In this document: positions 33,990-43,150 of the stretch, piece after piece
Layout of the letters: each line of letters starts with the position of its first letter
Numbering within the stretch: the first letter of the stretch is position 1
Made by a program: the position numbers and the translations under genes
Source: Pseudoalteromonas luteoviolacea NCIMB 1944
Lineage (GTDB): Bacteria > Pseudomonadota > Gammaproteobacteria > Enterobacterales > Alteromonadaceae
Direction: 5' to 3'
NCBI RefSeq assembly: GCF_001625565.1
Contig: NZ_AUXS01000016.1
Location: forward strand, 1 to 64,000
DNA: 64,000 bases
The notes under the pieces: model-generated
Databases searched by the model: none
What the model was told of the DNA's origin: nothing
The model's input: the letters and a program-made list of their open reading frames with translations, nothing else

Positions 33990-36900
33990 TTACTCTGTTA
34001 CATTAGACCGTACACTTTGCGTACTCAAATGTGCTTTCAAACATTGCATTAAAGTGGTGGGTTGAATTGGCTTAGTGAGATAATCATCCATACCTGCATC
34101 TCGGCATTTTTTTTCGTCGCCACTCATTGCGTTTGCGGTTAGCGCTATGATTGTAATATCTTGATTGCCATTACCAGCTTGCCCTTTTCGAATATTCCCT
34201 GTTGCTTCATAACCATCCATTTCAGGCATTTGACAGTCCATAAGCACCAAATCATAGGGATTCGAATGCTGACAGTGGCGCAGCGCATTGATTGCCTCTT
34301 GACCATTGGTAACCACATCTACAAACTCGATACCCAATTTTTTCAACATACTTGTTGTGACAATTTGATTTACATGGTTGTCTTCAGCCAGTAGCAGCCT
34401 AGGTTGAGGATCCCATACTAGGTTCTCTGTGTCTTCGTTCTCTCTAAACGATTTGAGGTAATGTGACGTAACAATTGGTTTGGCATTGGCCAATGCCTCC
34501 CCATCTTCCCCTACTACCGATAAAGCATTGTACAAATCGGTCGTCGTCGCGGGTTTTGGAAAATACCCAGAAAAACCACGCTTAGCAAAGTAGGCAGCAT
34601 CGCCTTGATGGCCCATTGAAGTCATCATAATAAGTTTAATACTGTTGAGCCTCGGATCACTTTGCATCTCCTCCCCCAGTTGAGCACCATCCATAACCGG
34701 CATTTGCATATCTAGTAATGCAATATCAAACAAGGTTTTATTGGGATCTTTCAAACGTGCTTCACACTGAGAAAGCGCCTCAATCGCAGATGAAGCCTCT
34801 GTGACTTTAGCGCCCCAAATCTCTAACTGGTCTCGTAATACCGTGCGATTTGTACGATTATCATCAACAATTAGCAGCTCAAGTTTACTAATATCAAATT
34901 TTGGCATCGAGCGGTTATTTTGCTCACCTGCCTCTAACATAATTGAAAAGTAAAACTCGCTACCATGACCTTCATCACTTTTAACGCCAATGCTGCCGCC
35001 CATCAATTCGCATAACTTTTTAACAATGGATAAGCCAAGACCCGTACCACCATATTTGCGTGTGGTTGACGAGTCTACTTGTGAGAATGTTTCGAATAGC
35101 TTGTGCTGTTTAGAAAGTGGAATGCCAATGCCAGAATCAATAATAGAGCAATCTAACCGTAAATTCCCCTGAACCTCAGTTAGCTCTGCACGTATGATGA
35201 TCTCTCCTTCATCAGTAAATTTAATGGCATTACCAACTAGGTTTGACAAGATCTGACGCAAACGACTCGGATCACCTTTTACCACAGAACTGTCTACTTT
35301 CACTATATCCAGAACTAGCTCTATACCCTTGCTCTGAGCTTGCAATGCCGCAGACTCTGAAAAGTCGCCAAACAGTTCCCTTAGATCAAAGTCCAATAGT
35401 TCTAATTCAAGCTTGCCCGCATCAACTTTAGAAAAGTCCAAAATATCGTTAATTAGATTGAGTAACGAATTGGCACTGTTCATTGCCAATCTAGCTCGGT
35501 GTTTTTGCTCATCATCGAGCGGGCTATTCATCATTAAATTCAGCATGCCCAAAACCCCGTTCATAGGCGTGCGAATTTCATGACTCATTGAAGCCAAGAA
35601 GGCGCTTTTAGCTTCGCTGGCTTGCTCAGCTTGTACCTTGGCATCAGCCAAAGCTTTTTGTTGCTTAATTTGCTCCGTTACATCCTGTAAAATCCCAACG
35701 TATGCGATCAGCTTTTTGTTTTCATCCAATACCGGGCCAATGTGCATGTTATTCCAAAAAGGCTCTCCATTTTTGCGATAATTCAGGATTTTTTCTCGGT
35801 GTGGCTGCTGCATTTTGATGGCTTCGCGAATGGACTCCAGAGCAGACTCTGAGGTTTGTTCACCTTGCAAAAACCGGCAATTTTTTCCAATCACACCGTC
35901 GTCATAGCCAGTGATACGTTTAAACGCTGAGTTTATAAAACTCAAAGGCATATCCTTTTTATAGGCATCGGTGATCACAATTCCAACATCGCAAGACTCA
36001 ATTGCATATGCCAATAAATCATTGTGTTCTTTAGCTTTTTTCAGCGCCTCTTGATACATTTTTTGGTCGGTGATATCCGTCAGGGACCCGGACATTCGCA
36101 CAGCTCTGTTTACACTATTTCTCAGTGCCAAGCCTTTTGAACGATAAAAGCGATACTCACCGTCTCGGTTCCTCATTCTGAACTCGACATCAAACACATC
36201 GTTGTTTTCTAAATGCGCGTTGAGCGCGCCAAATGTGTGAGTTTTGTCTTTTGGATGCATGCCTTTTTCAAGGCTTTCAAATACATCAGGGAAACCGTTT
36301 GTGTCGTTGCTATCATACCCCAATAGTTCGCGAAAACGCGGAGAGTAAAACATGCTGCCTTTCTCAATATCCCAATCCCATATCCCATCGTTACTACCTT
36401 TAATGGCCAGTTTAAATCGCTCCTCGCTTTTTTCAGTCTCTCTTTGCGATAACTGCAGTTGCTTAAATGGATTGAGTAGTAGCTGACGCCCAAAGAAAAA
36501 CAGCAGTAAAAATGACAACAGCAAGCTGATCACAACGGCTTTTGCGATGGCTAAAATAAAGATATTTACATTATCTTGGATCATTTGTTGATCGATTAAA
36601 AATGTAACGTCGACATCAGTATCAGTCAAACGGCTGGCAAACAGTTGCAGATAATCATGGCCTGACGCCGTATTACTGTATTTTACCCACTGACCGGTTA
36701 ACTCTACGGCTAGCTCAGTTTGCGCTGTGTCAATGGCTAATAAAGACCCAATATCTGTCATAAACTCTGAGATCAAAACGCCTTCTGTGAAACCGTTATA
36801 TTCAATTGGCACTGCTAAAATAAATTTAAATTGTTGGTCTTCATGTTTTAGCACCACAGCTTGGCCCAGCTCTCCTAGCAACATCTGATCTAACCAGGGC

Positions 36901-37310
36901 TCTTTGCTGAATTTACCACTGTATAAAGGCGAGTTTGTAAAAACCGGTTCAGATAACACATTGTACAAATGCAGCGGCACATTTTGCCCCAACACTTTGT
37001 AGTCTTTCAAAAAGTCTGATAAGGATGCGCGAGAAATGTCACTGCCCATGACCGCGTTAGACAGCATCGGGATTTTGGCCAAATCTCTTAGCAATATTAG
37101 TCTGGTCGAAATAAATTGGCCAAGGTTGCTTACCGCAAGCTTGGCTTCAGTCTGTCTAGCTTGTAATTGCAATTCTTTTACTGAGCTATCGGCTCGACTA
37201 CCAACTAAAGACAAGCTAATAACAATAGACAACACCAAGCTACACAATAAAAATGCGTAAAAAGCTCTGTCAGAGGACATGCTAAAAACCTGATTCAGCC
37301 AACGCTTCAT
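33990..37310 (-). CDS. LOV-containing hybrid sensor histidine kinase with two receivers
   Basis: An 1106-aa inner-membrane hybrid kinase. TM1 (~17-35) and TM2 (~248-272) enclose a periplasmic, dCache-like sensor. A PAS domain (~300-420) follows, then a LOV-type PAS (~436-548) with the canonical GKNCRFLQG motif (flavin-adduct Cys ~478) and NYRKNGEPFWN. HisKA (SMSHEIRTPMNG, H~577), HATPase (~690-800) and two receivers follow (LLIVDDNRTN ~808 with D~865; LLLAEDNHVN ~970 with D~1020). There is no Hpt domain, so phosphate must pass to a separate protein. The gene overlaps the preceding binding-protein gene by 4 bp (ATGA), so the pair probably senses one periplasmic ligand plus blue light or redox. 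Confidence 0.9.
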   Translation of the reverse strand: MKRWLNQVFSMSSDRAFYAFLLCSLVLSIVISLSLVGSRADSSVKELQLQARQTEAKLAVSNLGQFISTRLILLRDLAKIPMLSNAVMGSDISRASLSDFLKDYKVLGQNVPLHLYNVLSEPVFTNSPLYSGKFSKEPWLDQMLLGELGQAVVLKHEDQQFKFILAVPIEYNGFTEGVLISEFMTDIGSLLAIDTAQTELAVELTGQWVKYSNTASGHDYLQLFASRLTDTDVDVTFLIDQQMIQDNVNIFILAIAKAVVISLLLSFLLLFFFGRQLLLNPFKQLQLSQRETEKSEERFKLAIKGSNDGIWDWDIEKGSMFYSPRFRELLGYDSNDTNGFPDVFESLEKGMHPKDKTHTFGALNAHLENNDVFDVEFRMRNRDGEYRFYRSKGLALRNSVNRAVRMSGSLTDITDQKMYQEALKKAKEHNDLLAYAIESCDVGIVITDAYKKDMPLSFINSAFKRITGYDDGVIGKNCRFLQGEQTSESALESIREAIKMQQPHREKILNYRKNGEPFWNNMHIGPVLDENKKLIAYVGILQDVTEQIKQQKALADAKVQAEQASEAKSAFLASMSHEIRTPMNGVLGMLNLMMNSPLDDEQKHRARLAMNSANSLLNLINDILDFSKVDAGKLELELLDFDLRELFGDFSESAALQAQSKGIELVLDIVKVDSSVVKGDPSRLRQILSNLVGNAIKFTDEGEIIIRAELTEVQGNLRLDCSIIDSGIGIPLSKQHKLFETFSQVDSSTTRKYGGTGLGLSIVKKLCELMGGSIGVKSDEGHGSEFYFSIMLEAGEQNNRSMPKFDISKLELLIVDDNRTNRTVLRDQLEIWGAKVTEASSAIEALSQCEARLKDPNKTLFDIALLDMQMPVMDGAQLGEEMQSDPRLNSIKLIMMTSMGHQGDAAYFAKRGFSGYFPKPATTTDLYNALSVVGEDGEALANAKPIVTSHYLKSFRENEDTENLVWDPQPRLLLAEDNHVNQIVTTSMLKKLGIEFVDVVTNGQEAINALRHCQHSNPYDLVLMDCQMPEMDGYEATGNIRKGQAGNGNQDITIIALTANAMSGDEKKCRDAGMDDYLTKPIQPTTLMQCLKAHLSTQSVRSNVTE

Positions 37311-38524
37311 GAATTGTCCACCAGTACTTTGGTACTGCCATTGGATTCAAAGTATGCCATGCACAAATCGTCAATTCCCAATGCTTCATGCGCATCTGGG
37401 TTTTGTGCACTCCATTTAGAATAGGGTTTTTGATAAGTTTTGATTAAGCCAGCAACTGGCTTATTGAGTGACTCTAAAGACTGTCGAAATGCCGCTCTAT
37501 CTTTGGACATATCTCCTGTAAGCTCAATTTGTGCGAGCGCCGCTAATGCCACCTTTGCTATGTCATAACCATGTATAAAACCTGTCGGTGCAAATAGAAA
37601 GTCCCGTTGGGAAAACTCATCGGGGAATAACGTTTTTGCCCTGTTCCACACTTTCGTGGCTTCGCTTGATAATGGACGTCTTTGGAAAGAAAAACAGCTT
37701 TGGATAAAGTGCAAATCAATACCAGAGGCGAGATCAACCTTTGCTTGATTGAAAAAGTCACCGCCCGTGATCCCCCAATGACTGATGATCGGGATGCGTT
37801 GCGCCTGCGGGTAATCAGCCATTGCGGAGACCAGCTGTTTGCCTTCTATGGCATTACCGACAAATAATAAACAATCACTGCCCTTTGCAAGCATTTCCCT
37901 AATATGTATTTTGGCGCTACTGGCTTTCATTCCCCAATCAAACCAAGTCACACTCGGCTCAAGTTTGCCTAGCGCCTGACCGATTGATTTATAGTTTGAT
38001 TTACCCCATGGCGTTCTTTCTAAAAATAGATGTGGATTTTTACATGCTCTTTGATTGGCAAACTGAACTAAAGTAACGCCTGCCTTAGTGTCATCAACAG
38101 ATAGTCGATATACCCAGTTTTCGCCTTTGTCATAACGGGTGATAGGTCCACCAGCAGCCCAAGGAACAAGTAGTGGAATTTGGTTTTTATTAATAAACTC
38201 TCGATATTTGATATAAGGTGGAGAGTGCAGCCCACCCAACACAAATAGCCCGGAAGGGTCTTTTAAAAAGCGCTTAAAGTTCAGAAAACTGCGATTACTG
38301 TTACCGCGATGGTCGCGAGACAAAAACTTCAGCTTAAAGCCTTGAGTCTGGCTATCCACTTCGCTCAAGGCTGTGAGAAATCCCATTTTAATCGCAATAG
38401 CAGACTCTCTGTGTGTACTGTAGTCTGAGTCATGATAGATATGTAATTCAGGCAAACCTCTATCATTGGCAAATAAAAAGCTCGACAAAAACACACAGAG
38501 CACGGCGCAGCAATATTTGATCAT
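37307..38524 (-). CDS. Periplasmic binding protein (Leu/Ile/Val type) coupled to the kinase
   Basis: A 405-aa exported protein with a signal peptide (MIKYCCAVLCVFLSSFLFA) and the type I periplasmic-binding fold of branched-chain amino acid/amide receptors (GLFVLGGLHSPPYIKYREFINKNQIPLLVPWAAGGPI; TGFIHGYDIAKVALAAL). No permease or ATPase gene is nearby. Its stop overlaps the start of the hybrid kinase, so the likely role is ligand presentation to that kinase, like TorT/TorS or LuxP/LuxQ, rather than import. The ATG is preferred over a GTG two codons upstream. Confidence 0.85.
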   Translation of the reverse strand: MIKYCCAVLCVFLSSFLFANDRGLPELHIYHDSDYSTHRESAIAIKMGFLTALSEVDSQTQGFKLKFLSRDHRGNSNRSFLNFKRFLKDPSGLFVLGGLHSPPYIKYREFINKNQIPLLVPWAAGGPITRYDKGENWVYRLSVDDTKAGVTLVQFANQRACKNPHLFLERTPWGKSNYKSIGQALGKLEPSVTWFDWGMKASSAKIHIREMLAKGSDCLLFVGNAIEGKQLVSAMADYPQAQRIPIISHWGITGGDFFNQAKVDLASGIDLHFIQSCFSFQRRPLSSEATKVWNRAKTLFPDEFSQRDFLFAPTGFIHGYDIAKVALAALAQIELTGDMSKDRAAFRQSLESLNKPVAGLIKTYQKPYSKWSAQNPDAHEALGIDDLCMAYFESNGSTKVLVDNS

Positions 38525-38599
38525 AAGCACTAATCTATTTATTTTGGCTAAATATAAAGTTAGTCTATCTTCGCTGTTAATTACAATTCACTCAAAGTA

Positions 38600-39442
38600 T
38601 TAAATATCAATTAATTGTCTAATCGCCTGCCAAGTTTGAGGGCTATTTATTACTCTGCCGTGTCCTTGACCTTGCGTGCTCAACAAACTCGCGTGCTCAT
38701 GCTGAGCAACTTGTTGTAATGTATGCTGATATGGCGCGAACTTATCTTCTTTATCGTGCACCATCAGGATATGCTCTTGTTTGCCTAAATGAAACTCAGC
38801 CTGTAGTGACTTAAACACCATATCATGCTCTGTTTCCACTTCATTTAGTAATTTTTCAACCAGCTGATTGGCAATGCCAGTGGCGTAAATCCGCTCTTGA
38901 AACGAATTATAAAAATCAAATGTTGGTGCAATCATCACGTGACGGCCTCGATCAATTGCATTAACAGCACTGATGGTGCCCATTGAGTGACTCACAATGC
39001 CTTTAATTTGGTCATCTTTATGCTCAGCTAGTACGTGCTTAAGGCCCTTAATAAACAATGGCAGGTTCGCTATCTTTCCGTCGCTCTGTCCATGACCATA
39101 GTGATCAAAACCAACCACTGAAAACCCTTGCTCCATCACTTTTTCCATCAAAGGGTAAAACTGGCTTACGCCACCGGACCACCCATGGGTGAAAATAACC
39201 TTTGGGCCGCTGCCGCCTTCAACAAGATTTAACCCACCATAAGGTGTCGTAAGTTTGCGGCTTTGCATATTTTTTGGCAGTGCAACCTCTTTTCGCCCTG
39301 CCGCAGGGGTTAGCAGTAATTTGCGTGTTGCTTTTAAACTCGTTTTAGGTGCAACTTTTGCCATCAAACTAGATACACTGCGGGTTAGGTGATAACTCAT
39401 GGACTTTTTACCACTGTCCGAAAAGTATATTTTGCTACTCAT
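38600..39442 (-). CDS. Alpha/beta hydrolase
   Basis: A 280-aa hydrolase. The nucleophile elbow is SHSMGT (G-x-S-x-G variant VSHSMG), the oxyanion HG is in FTHGWSGG, the acid is in MVHDKEDKFAP and the catalytic His is in GQGHGRV. This fits the lysophospholipase/thioesterase-like group; the substrate is unknown. The start is the ATG directly behind the TetR stop (1-nt spacing) with GGAG upstream, so it is translated in an operon with the regulator. Longer upstream extensions would overlap the regulator and are rejected. Expression should follow release of TetR from its palindrome. Confidence 0.87.
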   Translation of the reverse strand: MSSKIYFSDSGKKSMSYHLTRSVSSLMAKVAPKTSLKATRKLLLTPAAGRKEVALPKNMQSRKLTTPYGGLNLVEGGSGPKVIFTHGWSGGVSQFYPLMEKVMEQGFSVVGFDHYGHGQSDGKIANLPLFIKGLKHVLAEHKDDQIKGIVSHSMGTISAVNAIDRGRHVMIAPTFDFYNSFQERIYATGIANQLVEKLLNEVETEHDMVFKSLQAEFHLGKQEHILMVHDKEDKFAPYQHTLQQVAQHEHASLLSTQGQGHGRVINSPQTWQAIRQLIDI

Positions 39443-39443
39443 A

Positions 39444-40031
39444 TTAATTTGCTCCGTGTTTTGCCAGCAATGCATTAAAACCAGCTTGAAAGCGACTGCG
39501 ATTATCATCTTCAAGTGCCAACCAGCGTAAATTTTGGCTACCGAGATAAAGAGAATAAAGTTCAAAAACAAACTGTTGAGGACAGGTATCTGGGGCGAAG
39601 TCGCCATCTTGGACTGCTTGGGTCACAATATGCTGCAAATAACTTAACCAGTTTTTTAACGTTGCTTGAATATGGTCTCGCAGCGCACCTGGTTGGTCGT
39701 CAAATTCGGCTGCGGCATTGATGAATATGCAAGTCGCTGCATCTGGTTTGTACCAATTTAGCCAGTTTTGACATAACTGGTTTAGCTTTACCAAGCCTCT
39801 AATGTCTTTATCACAAGCCAAGATCACATGCTCTTTGAATAGCTCAGACGCGTATTCGAGCACATTTAGCTGCATGGTCTCTTTAGAATTGAAGTGCCCA
39901 AACAAACCTGACTTGGACATGCCAGCAGCCGTCGCCAACATGCCTATGGTCAGGTCATTTAAACCAGTTTCAGAAGCCAGCGCCAAACCCTTGGCCAAAA
40001 TTTGCTGCTTCGTTTGTTTACCTTTTCCCAT
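39444..40031 (-). CDS. TetR-family regulator
   Basis: A 195-aa repressor. Residues ~5-50 form the TetR HTH (TKQQILAKGLALASETGLNDLTIGMLATAAGMSKSGLFGHFNSKE). The helical C-terminal part (~80-190) binds an inducer, of the group with an HFxSKE-type recognition helix followed by EFDDQPGALRD. The ATG follows GGTGGG. A perfect 12-bp palindrome sits 17 bp before the start, so autorepression together with the hydrolase gene is likely. Inducer unknown, but the enzyme's substrate is the natural guess. Confidence 0.9.
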   Translation of the reverse strand: MGKGKQTKQQILAKGLALASETGLNDLTIGMLATAAGMSKSGLFGHFNSKETMQLNVLEYASELFKEHVILACDKDIRGLVKLNQLCQNWLNWYKPDAATCIFINAAAEFDDQPGALRDHIQATLKNWLSYLQHIVTQAVQDGDFAPDTCPQQFVFELYSLYLGSQNLRWLALEDDNRSRFQAGFNALLAKHGAN

Positions 40032-40047
40032 TACCCACCAAAAAAGT

Positions 40048-40059
40048 ACGAACGTTCGT
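40048..40059. promoter_or_regulatory. TetR operator palindrome
   Basis: ACGAACGTTCGT is a perfect 12-bp palindrome just before the tetR start. Similar ACGAACG...CGTTCGT sites are recognised by several TetR-family repressors. Confidence 0.75.
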
Positions 40060-40197
40060 TTTATGTTAGCGAATAATAAGCATGGATCAAGGTTTATTTT
40101 CAATGCAAAGCGAAAGCACATTGAATGAAGTGCTTAAAAAGCGCTAAAAAGTAATGACTTACTAGGTAAAACAACTTTATTTTTTGCCAAAAGGACA

Positions 40198-40224
40198 AAA
40201 AAAGAGCGCTTAATGCGCTCTTTT
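40198..40224 (-). terminator. Terminator of the bacterioferritin operon
   Basis: Reading the minus strand, AAAAGAGCGC and GCGCTCTTTT form a 10-bp stem with a 5-nt loop followed by a long T run. It lies 26 bp past the last bacterioferritin stop. Confidence 0.88.
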
Positions 40225-40249
40225 ACTTTGCTTAACATGCTAACTCTCG

Positions 40250-40741
40250 TTAGCTGCCAGATCCTGAATCACCATTCATTTGGCTTTGAATGTAATTTTG
40301 GATGCCGATTAAATCAATGAGTCCGAGATGCTGTTCAAGCCAATAAATATGGTCCATTTCAGTGTCATCCAGTAGCTCTTCAAGGATCTCTCTTGTCACG
40401 TAATCTTGCTCTTCTTCACACACAGCAATGACCTTTTTCAAATGGTCTTTAACCACAACTTCTGCTGCTAAGTCATTTTCGAGCATTTCTTTGACGTTGC
40501 TACCTACACTGATAGGCGCGCGCGAAGCGGTATCTGGTGTGCCTTCTAAGAATAGGATCCGCTCTGTAATGCGTTTTGCGTGATCTAGTTCTTCTTCATA
40601 TTCATGAGATAACTTTTCGTGAAGTCGCCCCATACCCCAATCTTCATACATTTTCGAATGGGCTAAATATTGATCCATTGAACTAAGTTCAAGGGTAAGT
40701 TGCTTGTTGAGCAAATCGATAACTTTTTTTACGCCTTGCAT
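40250..40741 (-). CDS. bfr: Bacterioferritin subunit with ferroxidase centre
   Basis: A 163-aa four-helix bacterioferritin subunit. Ferroxidase ligands in family order are present: E18, E51, H54, E94, and E128/H131 (the E-x-x-H pair, shifted by one residue by an insertion). The heme-binding Met52 is replaced by Leu. It should therefore oxidise Fe(II) but not bind heme by itself. It is the second gene of a pair, 3 nt behind the partner subunit, so the two are co-translated and probably assemble into one 24-mer iron store. The C-terminus is a short GDSGSGS tail. Confidence 0.92.
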   Translation of the reverse strand: MQGVKKVIDLLNKQLTLELSSMDQYLAHSKMYEDWGMGRLHEKLSHEYEEELDHAKRITERILFLEGTPDTASRAPISVGSNVKEMLENDLAAEVVVKDHLKKVIAVCEEEQDYVTREILEELLDDTEMDHIYWLEQHLGLIDLIGIQNYIQSQMNGDSGSGS

Positions 40742-40744
40742 AAT

Positions 40745-41215
40745 TTAGTCCTCCATCTGTGACTGAAGATAATTTTCAATGCCAGTGTTTTTGATTAGGA
40801 AGTCTTGTGTTTCTAACCAGTCTACGTATTCCTCTTCGTACTCTAAAATGTCTTCGAGTAACTCTCTGCTAACGTAGTCCTGCTCTTTTTCACATAAATC
40901 AATGGCTTCGCGCAGTGCCGGTAACTGCTCATGCTCAAATGCTAAGTCACAACTGAGCATTTCTTCGGTGTGTTCACCAATGCGTAGTTTCTCGAGATGC
41001 TGTAAGTTAGGTAAGCCTTCTAAAAATAAAATGCGCTCAATCAAATCATCGGCTTGCTTCATATCTTTGATCGATTTTTTGTAGGCTTTTTCGTTGAGCT
41101 CTTCCAATCCCCAATTTTTATACATACGAGCATGTAAAAAATACTGGTTAATAGACGTGAGTTCGAGTGTCAAAATTTTATTCAAAGTGACGATTACTTG
41201 CTTGCTACCCTTCAT
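40745..41215 (-). CDS. bfr: Bacterioferritin subunit with heme ligand, degenerate ferroxidase
   Basis: A 156-aa bacterioferritin subunit. The heme ligand Met52 is present, but the ferroxidase centre is impaired: E51 is Asp, H54 is Gln and H130 is Tyr, while E18, E94 and E127 remain. It should contribute heme and structure rather than rapid iron oxidation. Its partner 3 nt downstream shows the opposite pattern, so a mixed 24-mer is likely, as described for two-gene bacterioferritins in some other bacteria. The ATG has AGGGGG about 3-8 nt upstream; a longer in-frame start lacks support. Confidence 0.92.
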   Translation of the reverse strand: MKGSKQVIVTLNKILTLELTSINQYFLHARMYKNWGLEELNEKAYKKSIKDMKQADDLIERILFLEGLPNLQHLEKLRIGEHTEEMLSCDLAFEHEQLPALREAIDLCEKEQDYVSRELLEDILEYEEEYVDWLETQDFLIKNTGIENYLQSQMED

Positions 41216-41428
41216 AGGGCCCCCTAGTAACAAATTCAGTTAGACGCCATTTAACACTAGTCCAATATTTGTACTTGGCAAGACTAAATAAAAATAACAA
41301 ATAAGTTTTAATATCCTTTTAAAATAAATAACTTATAAAAGAATTAAGAACAATTTTCATTGCCAATTACACTTGAATTTAAGTCACGATTAACACTTTA
41401 AACTCACTATTGCGTTTACCGAAGTTGA

Positions 41429-43000
41429 CTACTTAACTTTCTTCACAGTTTCGACGCCTAAACGTTTAGCTAAACGCACTAAATTCGCTCTGTCGACGCC
41501 AAGTTCGCGCGCAGCTGCTGCCCAATTAAGTTGATGTGTTTTGAGGGCATACAAGATCTGATTCTTTTGAAATTGCTCAGTGGCTTCTTTTAATGGCAGT
41601 ACAAAGCCTTCCTGGCTTTTGACCTCACTCATTTCTAGATTGGCTTGTGGCGATTCAAAACTTAGCTCACAGTGGGTCGACATAATCTTTACAATGTCCT
41701 TTTGCCAATTAGAATGTTTGGCCTTGAGCGCTGCACGACTCAGCACATGTTCAAGCTCTCGCACATTACCAGGCCAATCGTGTGCTTTTAAACAATCAAG
41801 TAAGCCATCATCGAGTAAAAGCTGCGACACCCCTAACTTTTTGCGTAACTGTTCGGTAAAGTAACCAGCTAAAGGGACAATATCTGACGTGCGATTTCTG
41901 AGCGCGGGCACCTGCAGAGGAAACACCTGCAAACGGTGAAACAAATCCGAGCGAAATCGACCTTCTTCGACCTCTTTTTGCAAATCACGGTTGGTGGCTG
42001 CGACAATTCTCACATTAACAAAATGGGGCGTATCACTGCCTACAGGTTGAATTTCTCCACTTTGCAGCGCCCTAAGTAGCTTGCTTTGAATATGTAACGG
42101 CAACTCCCCAATTTCATCCAAAAACAGGGTCCCTTGATCAGCAACCAAAAACTTTCCTTCTCGATGGGCATCCGCCCCCGTAAACGCGCCTTTGCGATGA
42201 CCAAAAAACTCACTCTCGGCCAAATTGTCTGGTAGCGATGCACAATTCACCTGTACAAATGGCGCATTGCAACGACTAGATTGTGCATGTACCTGCCTAG
42301 CGACGAGCTCTTTACCCGTGCCTGTTTCTCCTTGGATCAACACACTCAAATCTGAATTGGCCACTAAATTGATATCCGCTTTGAGCTGTTTCATCGGCGC
42401 TGAGTCACCAACCATGGTGTACTGCTGATGGCTCAACTCGTGTAACATGGCGATGCCAGAGCGAGCTCGCTTGCAGAGTTGATGCATATTATCGACGGCA
42501 CTAAAGTGACTCGATACCGAAGCTTGCACCATAGTCAGTAGCGACTGGCTGTAACTATCGAATGCATTAGGGCTCAAACTATCAAAGGTAATTACCCCCA
42601 AAAGTGCATCCTCTTCATACATCGCAAACCCCATGCAAGCATGAACCGGAATGTCACCAGTTTCAGCAAGCAACATACCGTCATAGGGGTCGCTCAACGT
42701 GCAATCAGAAGGAAATATAACGGGCTTTTTAGCGCTTTGTGCGATCTGCGCTAGCCTTGGATGTTCAGAAAGTTGAAATCGCCTACCCATTACTTCAGGT
42801 GCCAGCCCTGTGGCTGCAAGAGGTACCAACGCACCTTGCTGATGACTCAATACAGCAATTGCATCAGCACCAATAAAAGCTTTGAGTGCGCTGGTAATTG
42901 CTCTGCAATAAGGGAGTAGCTCTACCTCATTGGTTTTTGGTAGTGCTTCTGCAAGGGATTGATTCAAAGTGAGTAGTTGAGATAGTGCACGCTGATCCAT
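41429..43000 (-). CDS. norR: NorR nitric-oxide-responsive sigma54 activator
   Basis: A 523-aa activator in the NorR layout: N-terminal GAF (~20-180), AAA+ sigma54-contact domain (GETGTGKE ~225; GAFTGAD ~272) and a C-terminal Fis-type HTH (LNWAAAARELGVDRANLVRLAKRLG). The residues that bind the mononuclear iron in E. coli NorR have clear counterparts here (D in DPYDG, C in HACMG, D in TFDS), so NO sensing is likely intact. It is divergent from the small membrane protein/nnrS/hmp operon, and the shared spacer carries NorR boxes, one touching the norR start codon, so it should also control itself. Confidence 0.95.
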   Translation of the reverse strand: MDQRALSQLLTLNQSLAEALPKTNEVELLPYCRAITSALKAFIGADAIAVLSHQQGALVPLAATGLAPEVMGRRFQLSEHPRLAQIAQSAKKPVIFPSDCTLSDPYDGMLLAETGDIPVHACMGFAMYEEDALLGVITFDSLSPNAFDSYSQSLLTMVQASVSSHFSAVDNMHQLCKRARSGIAMLHELSHQQYTMVGDSAPMKQLKADINLVANSDLSVLIQGETGTGKELVARQVHAQSSRCNAPFVQVNCASLPDNLAESEFFGHRKGAFTGADAHREGKFLVADQGTLFLDEIGELPLHIQSKLLRALQSGEIQPVGSDTPHFVNVRIVAATNRDLQKEVEEGRFRSDLFHRLQVFPLQVPALRNRTSDIVPLAGYFTEQLRKKLGVSQLLLDDGLLDCLKAHDWPGNVRELEHVLSRAALKAKHSNWQKDIVKIMSTHCELSFESPQANLEMSEVKSQEGFVLPLKEATEQFQKNQILYALKTHQLNWAAAARELGVDRANLVRLAKRLGVETVKKVK

Positions 43001-43056
43001 GTCATTATGACCTATATGATTTAATTTGACCCATACCAGTGTAGGTCAAAATGACC
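43001..43056. promoter_or_regulatory. NorR enhancer boxes
   Basis: GTCATTATGAC (43001-43011) and GTCAAAATGAC (43045-43055) are both GTCA-N3-TGAC palindromes fitting the GT-N7-AC core known for NorR. A further half-site TTTGACC (43025) pairs with the GGTCAAA of the second box. Three clustered sites are usual for NorR activation. Confidence 0.8.
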
Positions 43057-43107
43057 TAACAATACAATGTCAAATTCTTAAGCCGTTGATTTTTAATAAA
43101 AATAAAA

Positions 43108-43123
43108 TTGGCATACCTTGTGT
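43108..43123 (+). promoter_or_regulatory. Candidate sigma54 promoter of the nnrS-hmp operon
   Basis: TTGGCAT provides a perfect -24 GG (43110-43111). Ten bases later the -12 position reads GT instead of GC, a one-base departure. Location, between the NorR boxes and the first gene, supports the call. Confidence 0.5.
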
Positions 43124-43150
43124 ATTAAGTAAGGCATCGAATACTGTTAG

